Translations under genes and position numbers: made by a program
In this document: piece after piece, positions 9,801 to 15,794 of the stretch
How positions within the stretch are numbered: the first letter of the stretch is position 1
How the letters are laid out: each line of letters begins with the position of its first letter
Source: a virus
Virus record (IMG/VR): IMGVR_UViG_3300023180_000266
Coordinates: 1-30,436 of that record
Length of the DNA: 30,436 bases
Direction: 5' to 3' (one strand)
The notes under the pieces: generated by a model
Told to the model about the DNA's origin: nothing
Databases searched by the model: none
Seen by the model: only the letters and a program-made list of their open reading frames with translations

Positions 9801-12800
9801 CTAGAATTGCCGAAGGTCAAGATGTTCCTCCTCAGAAATTAGTTGGAAGATCTCTAGGTTATTTTGATCCTGCTTTACAGAATGCCTATCATTATAAGGT
9901 TAGAGACATTAGTGATCAGTTTGATAATGTAAAAGATGAGTTTGAATTATACAAAACGGATGGATCTATTGTAAAATCCGAAGACAGGGAAGATTTCATT
10001 GTTGTTATAGATGGAGTAAAACAAACACCAGATGATAATTACACTATTATTAGAGATGAAGATCCTACGGTAACAGATAAGATCTTATTTAAAAAGAGAC
10101 CTTTTACAACTGATCCATTATATGATTTTGAAGACGAAAGAGAAGAAAATATTGTAAGAATCGGACAAAAGTGTTTTATCTTTAGTATTGGTAATTATTC
10201 TGTTGCTTCTCCTTCTCTACAAAGAATCAAGCAGAATCCAAAAGGTCCTTTCTTGATGACCGATAAGCGATCTGGAGATGTTCTAGAACTGCCAGACGAT
10301 ATTTACGCTTTAGTTTTTGTCAATAATATTTTACAAGATCCCGAATCTTCTTATAAAATTGTTGGTTCTGTCATAAGATTCAATCAAGACTTGCCATTCG
10401 GTGAACTACTCGATGGATCGATTGTATATCCCAAAGTTGAAATCTTGTATATCTATGGTAAATCTGTAGATTCTAAGCTTACCCTGTTTAATTATGAAAG
10501 AGATGCTTACTTTAGAGAAGCAACTATTAGCACTTCTGGTGGCGATGCTTATGGAGATCAAACTCTTGCTTGGTTTGGTGATACTGTAGATGCCTCTATT
10601 CAAAATTTGGGTTGTGGAGAAGTTTTATATACCCAAGAAAGAGAAGATAGTTTTGAGTATAATTATCAATCTAGATTAGAACTTTTCCAGAACGGAGATG
10701 ATTTTGGTTTTGGTAGTTTTAGTCAGATTCCTCTATTTAATCAACCAACTCAAACTTTCACAGTGACGTGGGATGGATCTAATTTCTTAATTGATGGTGC
10801 CGTAACCCCAACTCTACAATTATCGCCTGTTAATACATATAGATTTGATGTTTCTGATCCTAGTTTAGGCGGCATTGAGATTGATTTCCAACCAGCAAAC
10901 GGAGATTCTATTAACGGTCGTTATACAGTAATTAAGTCTGCTAGTATGACAATGCCCGGTGTGTCTGGGGCAGGTGAAGGAAATCCAAATGCTTACATAT
11001 ATCTTATCGTAAATGAAACTGCCGACACCTTTATTAGTGATGGAATTCAGATTAGATACTATGATTTTGGAACAGAACTTTCTGAAGGATTTATTGATGT
11101 CGTGAGTGGACCTGCCGGAAGGGCAGTTCTTGGAGCATCGGCAACTATTACAGTCGAAGATGAGATTATTGGTGTCAGTCTTGATGTTGATAGCGAAAAT
11201 ATTGATGATTATCTAGATGGAGATATTTTAGAAAATGCCTCGTTTATTGGAAATGGTATTGGAGACAATACATGGGCTACAATCTTTAGAGCAGATAGAA
11301 GAGAGACTTATAATGTATCTGGACCATACATTAAAATTGGCGCAATTACTGACGTAAGACCAACTACTGACGGAAGATTTAAAATTACTGTCAAAACTGA
11401 AACTAATTGGCCAGAAGATCATTTTGATAATAAGCAACTAGTTATTCAAAAACGATACAACATGATGAATACTATCAGATTCATCATACCTGGAACATAT
11501 GATATTGTTTCTCAAACGCCAACAGACATTGCCGGAAATCCACTCCTTGTAAGATCTACTGGAAACTCTAGTGGAATTATTAGTGGAAATAGAGCTTGGT
11601 TCGACAGAAGAAAAACTTTAAACAATTTAAATCTAAATGATGAAATTGAAATCTCTGGCGAGAACAAGTATAGAAATATTATTTCTATCGATTATCTAGC
11701 AAGATCTACACAATACAATCCAGGAGAGTATATTGGTCAAGATTTTTATACTAATTTAATAACTGGTCCATATAATGGACCACAAGAAGGAAAAAATCTT
11801 AATATCTATTGTACTATTGATGATGAAGGCAGGGTAGATAAGATTATCTGGAATCAAATTGAATGGACTGATTTTGGTATAATTAGTCAGCAAATGGGAT
11901 TCTTTGATCCCCCTAAATTATACTTCATTCCTAAAAATAATATTGGTGGTGGTGCCAAAGCAGAAATTTCCTTTATGGATAAAGGAAGAGTAGTCAGTGT
12001 TGAACTACTAGATCCTGGATATGGTTATGACGAACCTCCTAGAATTGTTGTTGCCAAACCTTACAGAGTAAGAAAAAATATCAATAATAGAATTGATACT
12101 GTAAGTGTTATTAACGTAGGTTTAACAGCAAATGTATCTGCTTTCTTTGTAAGCTTCATCTTTACTGTTGTTCCTACCTTTGGAGCTGATTTCCAAGTTG
12201 TTGTAGATATTTCCATTCCAGAAGATCAGGATATCTCCAACTTTATTAGAGTAGTAATTGAGAATGATGTATTAGATGCTGCTGTAACAGTTGATAGCGA
12301 AGATCTTGCTTCGGCATTGATTAGATCTAAGATTACAACATTAGATGTACAAGTCTTAGATTCTGTACGAGATATTGACCAGACGGATCTCAAGATAGTA
12401 ATTAACAACGAACTACCTGTTCCTCTTGTTACTGATCAGACGGATATTAGACTTAAGCTTAATGTAGAAACCGAAGATTACTTCTTTGGTCCTCCAATTC
12501 CATCATCTCATGGATTTACTGCTACTACAGATGCTCCATTCTTGATTGGAGATACTATTCTCTATGTCACTTCCACTAATTCTTTCGCTCCTAAAGGAGA
12601 GTTAGAAATTATTAGTACTAATGGTCTTGAATATGTATCCTATCATGTAAAAGAGGATGATCGTTTTTACATTGATGAAAGAGGAATTTTAGGCACAACA
12701 GAAATTAATCACCCACCAGGATCTGCTGTACGCATTCTACCTGACTTCAGTGTTTCTATTGCTTCGCCTGATATTGGAATCACCGTTGAAGAACCAGTTA

Positions 12801-15745
12801 TCCCAGGTAGTGAATTGTTTGCCTTCTTCGCTAATGTTGCCATGGCGAATGACTTGGCAGAAAGAAGAATCAAGGTTGGCATCTTCCCAACCGAATCTGT
12901 TGCTATTGCCCTCGGCAATCCTAATATTGATCCATTCGGTAACGAAAGAAATGCCGATTTCCAGCTCAATATCGAACCAAAGATTCAACCATATCAGAAT
13001 CTTGACTTCTTCTTCAATAAGATTTACAGAAGAATTGATTTAGATAGAGGAATTACCCCTGTTCCAAATCTCAGTATAGAGACAACAGAAACAGACTTTA
13101 TCAGACAAGTTCTTGATCTTGGTGTAGAGTCTGTTGCTCTTCAATCTGTTTCGGCATCTGCCACGGCAGAACGTCCTATTATTACAAGAATTGAAACAGA
13201 GTTTAACGTTGGTCTCGAAGATATTAATATTGAGTTCCAGCAAGGTTCTATTATTATTGTTCCTGGCGTTTCTACAGAATACATATTCGAGATTCCTGTC
13301 CCAATGCCAACAGTTCAGTTTGGCGCTGTCTTCAAGTTTAGATTTATTACAACTCTTGACGTTGAAGGTGGTATTATTAACGTTTCTGTTGCTGATACTG
13401 AACTTGGTGTGTCGCCAAGAATCACACTCAAGCTTCCTGAGTATATTGCTGATGTCTCGATGCCAATTACTCAGTTCGGTGAAAACGAATCTGAGATCGG
13501 AATCAAGAAATTCCTTACTGATGCTCTCATCCCAATCGGTGCTATCTTCGATATCGAAGTGGCAAGACCTCTCACCATCCGCCCAGAACTTCCAACTGAG
13601 GAAGTTGTTGATGAGTTTGTTGTTGAGGCTAGCGTCGGAATCGACAATATCAGAACTGATGCTAATAGAGTCATTATTCCACAGATTGATGTTCAGTCGG
13701 TTGTATCTGTCGGTATTATTGATCAAGGTGAGATCATTGAAGAGATTGAAGATCTCGTCGATGAGACAATTCTTATCGGTCTTGGTGCTGGTGCCACCAT
13801 CGTATCTGATGTCAAGGCAGTCCATCGTATTGATAACGAACTACCAGTTGTCTCTCCTGACTTTATCAGAACTGATGTTGATAGAAATATCATTCCTGAA
13901 ATCTTTGTTGACACCAACATTATCGTTGATGCTCCACAAACTCAGTTTATCGAGAATGAACTTCTTGTTACACTCGCTGATCCAGAAAGCACAGACATCA
14001 GATTTATTGTTCAACCTGTTCTTGATACTCTCACACCATCTATCTTTGAGGTTGGTCTCCCAGTTGAGGTTGCTGTTGAAGAGGTCGTTGAGGACATCGA
14101 TAGAGGTCTCACAATTAGAACGCCTGCTGTCCTCAGTCCTGATGTTACCTTCGAATACGAGAAGGTTATCCCAGTTAATATTGAGGCACAGATCTTTACT
14201 CAGATTGTCGAAGATTATCCAATCAATAGAGTTATTATTCCTCAAATTGGATCTGGTACATTCTCTGTTGTTGATGTCTCCCCTGCCATTAGTATCAACT
14301 TCCCACCAACAGAAGAAGGTGAGATTCAGTTCTATGCCTTTGTTAACTCCCCAGTTGCTACTGAGTTTGAAGTATTCAAGACAGTTCCAGTCTGGACAGG
14401 TGGAGCAACTAATGATACTGGAGGAGAATCGCCAATCGATCTCGCTGTGGCATTTGTTGGTGAGAATCTCGGTGCTGAATTCAAGGCTCTTAGAATTATT
14501 ATTCCAGAGACTAATGTTGAAATCAGCATCAGTCAAGCAATCAGCATTCCTTATCCTGGCGAACACTACTTCCCAGGCACTGACACCCTCAATCCAGATG
14601 AAGGATTCTACGCTAACTTCAATGACTTTGGTGGATCTGTACAAAGTGTTACCTTTATCCGTGAAGTCTCTGTTCCTGTTGACCCAGAAGGTCCAGAAGA
14701 AGAGACCATCCAGACAACTAGCGTTGCTGACGTTAGTATCCCAGATGATGCCGTTGACTTCTTCATGTATCGTAGAATCAACAACGGTGAAGGCGCTACC
14801 GTTATTGAATACGGTCAAGACTTCAATATCACCAAAGCAATCAGCATTGATATTCCAGGAGAGCACCTCGATAACTTTGATGAGCCACTTGAATTTGTTG
14901 CTGTTGTTGACTCCCCAGTTACTATCACCAATAACTTTGATGATTACCTCACATTACCTGACCCAATCCTCCCAGAACGTAAGGGAGCGATTGTCAATTA
15001 CATCGAATCTAATCTCGATCTACGCGCTGATATCGAAAGTGAGCTCATTACTAGAAGAATCAGACGTGATATCGATGTCTCCATTGAAATCGATATCGAG
15101 AGGATCAAGCATGTCAGAACATCCAAGTCTATTGACGATCTAGCAGTCAATGTATTCGGTGCTACACCTGAGATCTCTACCTCTATCTTCCAGCAAGATC
15201 CTTCTGATCTATCTATGGTTGAGGTTCAGACTACACCTAGATACGTTCAAAGAATTGATGCTGGTATTGCTGACGAGATTTCCGATGAACTCGGCAACAA
15301 GTATCTCAGAACTACACTTGGTGTTACATACTCTCAATTCGAAGCAAATGCTTTCATTAGCAATGGTGCCATACTTGTTAATGCCAGCATCGGTAACATT
15401 CTTGCCAATGTTATTATTGGTGACTTCGAAGAGAGAGCAGATTCTAGCCAAGACTCTAACGGAATCAAGTTCAACTACGGTATCCCAACCATTAACAACC
15501 TATCCGCTGATCTATCCACTGATATCAATATTAATGATACAACAATTACAGTTGTACCTACACTCGATGGACCTGAGTCTCAGTGGCCAACTAGCGGTAA
15601 GTTGATAATTTCTGATGGAACTGATGTTGAGTTTGTTGAGTACACAGGAGTATCTGGCAACACCTTCACAGGTGTAATTAGAGGTGCCAATACAACCTTC
15701 TTGGCTGGTGGTGCTACACCTACGAAGGTCAGAACTTTTGCCTGA
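3851..15745 (+). CDS. Giant baseplate/virion structural protein (3,964 aa) in the gp7 position, with YHYH-like domain
   Basis: One uninterrupted frame encodes 3,964 residues between gp6 and gp8, the slot of T4 gp7 (about 1,030 aa), so a gp7-like wedge role is inferred from position rather than sequence. The N-terminus (residues 1-60, IESQLPAFIIEDYEQFKTFIEKYYE) is a helical region typical of the cyanophage protein found here. Next come modules: RG..GT units (about 70-125, 309-367, 1257-1328, 2889-2965, 3884-3964), GxGY..PP units (about 530-620, 1220, 1600-1650, 2715-2735), a YHYH-like domain (about 738-850; GYAYDGNPIYGPYGY), TGAxG units, and three GVxQxP units (about 1953-2202). Residues about 2760-3860 are a Val/Ile/acidic repeat tract. 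Cys is scarce and no membrane segment is evident. The start at 3851 lies 6 bases after the gp6 stop, with no visible Shine-Dalgarno. Confidence 0.93.
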   Translation: MAAKTRNISTLIESQLPAFIIEDYEQFKTFIEKYYEHQELRGNPLDIIHNITSYRNIDYYTNNLLKGKSSLTTSLNANQTTITVEDATSFPEKNGYIKINDEVCFYKERTSTQFLEVSRGVSGTITLGDLYNKSSFVTTEAESHKVDSEVLNISDLFLYAFVRNFENEYLGAFPEKYLKGEVDKATLIKNISDFYRAKGTDRSIRFIFATLISKESDEEVTVAYPKEKTLKASVSDYSFTTRILVSVISGDPTTLIGSEISQENASAIVDNVIRVNDGWELILAPDTIVGTFQTSIQTELRKSVTPSLSGGDRVTVFSTSGYPLKGDLLIGGSVFSYNGKNVNQFFITKRESSNTIFPVNTKVFRYVETKGKDVVFYVNGVIEDVQPSNPKPYAKTGDILQVNNGGFQTNSPVIYNSDKEVRWLINTAYSEPNSVYANVNIPGSIADVSAVYSDDQYFYICSSSFPSAQEFGSVNFTQNLKDQQLLKLIRKEPITTTEVYNTGTRDVGILVDGTPVLSNKSKDQVVRGPIEEVTVTNRGNGYVVPPVVLVNEQPDKVFAVLSGQTVSRFRIDDDSVYDADPTIRITSGEGAVLSPVITNGAVTSIKIDNPGKYYVSPPTIIITDLSGRGGFAQYEAIISNGEIIDFTKISGGKLYNPELTAVIAVPVGSGATATSRAKRWNRNKYAQYNQLLDTNNSYVYESSFEANSFGYGVIANPVVLRRRLQDSITALYEETSVLDHSPILGYAYDGNPIYGPYGYTDPLDSNSIITRMVSGYSINSSRPDGPSTITDALGSFVEDYTWNPSVNSEKTQLDANNGRFCVTPDYPEGTYAYFLTIDANNNPVFPYVLGANFYSLPVDSNYTSPIRQRDLPLSVKRLETGDYVSSGSGFRAYVGDVTRGSVQSARVLGSQSSIFSVGSEILTENRSVSGIVDSLKGKEVVSIESKETKAVRIKTTNTAYVFAGDTLSQASTGAFGEIIKDVLGSNDIVVRNVTGSFDLENPVESDVLVQRLLVNNPSNYTLGATLSLQDTETESIVATGEVLEGVSGQNTIIIKVLSGVWEVNSNYFVKSSALQDTSRSALVSIQNLSSGLVPFEINDKIAILETSEDHGISVDDFVTVDIDPDETTTETTYFVRKKLYQDIEARPLSHNSRIVDTGIGSGDILSTGVSYTVGTYFDVELVFQDATQAREGIGLSGDPGNARATIVVTEINSGFGYVSSVTITNKGFGYRPQDIITFVQGFPIGNIDPTNPQRFAFAVDHVGFAETNDRLFLSTVSNLSIGDFIKIGSEIVEISSVDVPSASVRVIRGSKGTIPINHFDGNSVEGEEIPFRLTLGSQPLDSGPSQPIITEFDPKTNKIKISYDYGDSLNTITRISGGTVFFDESSPRKTVALRNVGEVANKLELSKGDQNNFTVNPTIDLQKYYTYKFDVSHFSMANTFLDISPSINYNILVDGKEISGTPGLAGSFVKVKFGYKLDLGGDLERILLRYDTYYYFIKAFGVDTEQAAINVINDPLTGKKRVTYVSNDKIVYDLDSEPEYDGSGDIRYTTSSLGAVGFINSVAITSSRNDLSNLPGVVGVFPSPDNTPELEIIIRDGSILRINVLDGGNGFVDPKVVLEGNGTGAEIKPLFAAGKLISIAVRSGGSGYTEANISVVESSTRVFLESNNIGTPKNVTIFNYGVGFTKDFTTTPEITSNTVLVLDYETTFVPGDVVIQPDTGARANVVFGQWKSGSSLLKVKDVEGSFEIGKSIKSIRNATTAIVKDVLVTRFVENVGSLSSRGVFTSERGKIGVSEQKLLDSFYYQDYSYEIKSRTTIDQWRDLIKETTHPAGFEVFGVLQAFVKPETDMPISGRSGGVKRIVKATVENISTLSTTTKLNLSIAKFATFNEVVGVGGINVDDVDVSATDFKNFNLVPGFDGVLDQDTLKRIGTTTFSIRGDNGNTFAPFSDEQLLVSLDGIIQEPGVAYTVVGTEIEFAQAPFGPRIAEGQDVPPQKLVGRSLGYFDPALQNAYHYKVRDISDQFDNVKDEFELYKTDGSIVKSEDREDFIVVIDGVKQTPDDNYTIIRDEDPTVTDKILFKKRPFTTDPLYDFEDEREENIVRIGQKCFIFSIGNYSVASPSLQRIKQNPKGPFLMTDKRSGDVLELPDDIYALVFVNNILQDPESSYKIVGSVIRFNQDLPFGELLDGSIVYPKVEILYIYGKSVDSKLTLFNYERDAYFREATISTSGGDAYGDQTLAWFGDTVDASIQNLGCGEVLYTQEREDSFEYNYQSRLELFQNGDDFGFGSFSQIPLFNQPTQTFTVTWDGSNFLIDGAVTPTLQLSPVNTYRFDVSDPSLGGIEIDFQPANGDSINGRYTVIKSASMTMPGVSGAGEGNPNAYIYLIVNETADTFISDGIQIRYYDFGTELSEGFIDVVSGPAGRAVLGASATITVEDEIIGVSLDVDSENIDDYLDGDILENASFIGNGIGDNTWATIFRADRRETYNVSGPYIKIGAITDVRPTTDGRFKITVKTETNWPEDHFDNKQLVIQKRYNMMNTIRFIIPGTYDIVSQTPTDIAGNPLLVRSTGNSSGIISGNRAWFDRRKTLNNLNLNDEIEISGENKYRNIISIDYLARSTQYNPGEYIGQDFYTNLITGPYNGPQEGKNLNIYCTIDDEGRVDKIIWNQIEWTDFGIISQQMGFFDPPKLYFIPKNNIGGGAKAEISFMDKGRVVSVELLDPGYGYDEPPRIVVAKPYRVRKNINNRIDTVSVINVGLTANVSAFFVSFIFTVVPTFGADFQVVVDISIPEDQDISNFIRVVIENDVLDAAVTVDSEDLASALIRSKITTLDVQVLDSVRDIDQTDLKIVINNELPVPLVTDQTDIRLKLNVETEDYFFGPPIPSSHGFTATTDAPFLIGDTILYVTSTNSFAPKGELEIISTNGLEYVSYHVKEDDRFYIDERGILGTTEINHPPGSAVRILPDFSVSIASPDIGITVEEPVIPGSELFAFFANVAMANDLAERRIKVGIFPTESVAIALGNPNIDPFGNERNADFQLNIEPKIQPYQNLDFFFNKIYRRIDLDRGITPVPNLSIETTETDFIRQVLDLGVESVALQSVSASATAERPIITRIETEFNVGLEDINIEFQQGSIIIVPGVSTEYIFEIPVPMPTVQFGAVFKFRFITTLDVEGGIINVSVADTELGVSPRITLKLPEYIADVSMPITQFGENESEIGIKKFLTDALIPIGAIFDIEVARPLTIRPELPTEEVVDEFVVEASVGIDNIRTDANRVIIPQIDVQSVVSVGIIDQGEIIEEIEDLVDETILIGLGAGATIVSDVKAVHRIDNELPVVSPDFIRTDVDRNIIPEIFVDTNIIVDAPQTQFIENELLVTLADPESTDIRFIVQPVLDTLTPSIFEVGLPVEVAVEEVVEDIDRGLTIRTPAVLSPDVTFEYEKVIPVNIEAQIFTQIVEDYPINRVIIPQIGSGTFSVVDVSPAISINFPPTEEGEIQFYAFVNSPVATEFEVFKTVPVWTGGATNDTGGESPIDLAVAFVGENLGAEFKALRIIIPETNVEISISQAISIPYPGEHYFPGTDTLNPDEGFYANFNDFGGSVQSVTFIREVSVPVDPEGPEEETIQTTSVADVSIPDDAVDFFMYRRINNGEGATVIEYGQDFNITKAISIDIPGEHLDNFDEPLEFVAVVDSPVTITNNFDDYLTLPDPILPERKGAIVNYIESNLDLRADIESELITRRIRRDIDVSIEIDIERIKHVRTSKSIDDLAVNVFGATPEISTSIFQQDPSDLSMVEVQTTPRYVQRIDAGIADEISDELGNKYLRTTLGVTYSQFEANAFISNGAILVNASIGNILANVIIGDFEERADSSQDSNGIKFNYGIPTINNLSADLSTDININDTTITVVPTLDGPESQWPTSGKLIISDGTDVEFVEYTGVSGNTFTGVIRGANTTFLAGGATPTKVRTFA
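6059..6400 (+). other. YHYH-like domain inside the giant gp7-position protein
   Basis: The encoded segment contains HSPILGYAYDGNPIYGPYGY (residues about 738-757), a strong match to the 'GyayDGfPIYGPyGy' core of YHYH-family proteins. About 75 residues later come GRFCVTPDYPEGTYAYF and a 'FPYVLG' strand. In the namesake family the second block carries Tyr-His-Tyr-His; here it reads Tyr-Ala-Tyr-Phe, so both His residues are absent. The domain is probably a structural fold rather than a metal or catalytic site. Confidence 0.7.
9708..10455 (+). repeat. Three GVxQxP-type beta modules in the giant gp7-position protein
   Basis: Three protein-level units follow a shared pattern: a Val-rich strand, an (I/V)DG(I/V)xQ or NNILQ turn, P, a Tyr strand, then an 'IxFxxxPF' strand. 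They are LLVSLDGIIQEPGVAYTVVG (9708-9795), IVVIDGVKQTPDDNYTII (9990-10115) and LVFVNNILQDPESSYKIVG (10297-10455). This unit is widespread in phage fibre and baseplate proteins; the copies are diverged at the DNA level. Confidence 0.7.
12130..15420 (+). repeat. Val/Ile/acidic repeat tract at the C-terminal end of the giant protein
   Basis: Residues about 2760-3857 contain no Cys, almost no Trp, and many Val, Ile, Asp and Glu in alternating strand-like order. Short motifs recur at the protein level. Arg/Leu-(V/I)-IIP-(Q/E) units appear near 13667 (NRVIIPQI), 13883 (DRNIIPEI), 14228 (NRVIIPQI) and 14490 (LRIIIPET). AISI units appear near 14283, 14535 and 14837, each followed by a Pro (PGEH in the last two) and then an F-(Y/V)-A strand. 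Codons in this part end in C more often (CTC, ATC, GTC) than in the first 8 kb of the gene, and three long non-coding frames stay open across it. Confidence 0.7.
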
Positions 15746-15751
15746 AACCGG

Positions 15752-15759
15752 TATAAATA
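15752..15759 (+). promoter_or_regulatory. Consensus T4-type late promoter upstream of gp8
   Basis: TATAAATA is an exact match to the T4 late promoter octamer. It lies in the 49-base gap between the giant protein gene and gp8 and predicts a start near 15765, about 30 bases before the gp8 ATG. With the terminator after gp8, it makes gp8 a separate transcription unit. Confidence 0.85.
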
Positions 15760-15780
15760 ACAATAAACTATCCACTAAAG

Positions 15781-15786
15781 AGGAGA
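15781..15786 (+). promoter_or_regulatory. Strong ribosome-binding site of gp8
   Basis: AGGAGA is the best Shine-Dalgarno in the window. It is followed by an A/T-only spacer (TTTTTTAA), which puts the ATG at 15795 nine bases after AGGAG. Most other starts here lack any such site, so gp8 is probably translated strongly. Confidence 0.8.
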
Positions 15787-15794
15787 TTTTTTAA

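Noticed and set aside
13040-14866. Antisense frames of 261 and 341 codons
   Set aside because: The translations are Asn/Ser/Asp-rich without recognisable motifs and have no ribosome-binding site or promoter on the minus strand; they mirror the biased repeat tract.
13134-15143. 669-codon + strand frame overlapping the giant gene
   Set aside because: It is rich in Leu and Ser with no domain pattern, as expected of an off-frame reading, and the true frame continues the giant protein across it. Kept only as evidence of composition change.
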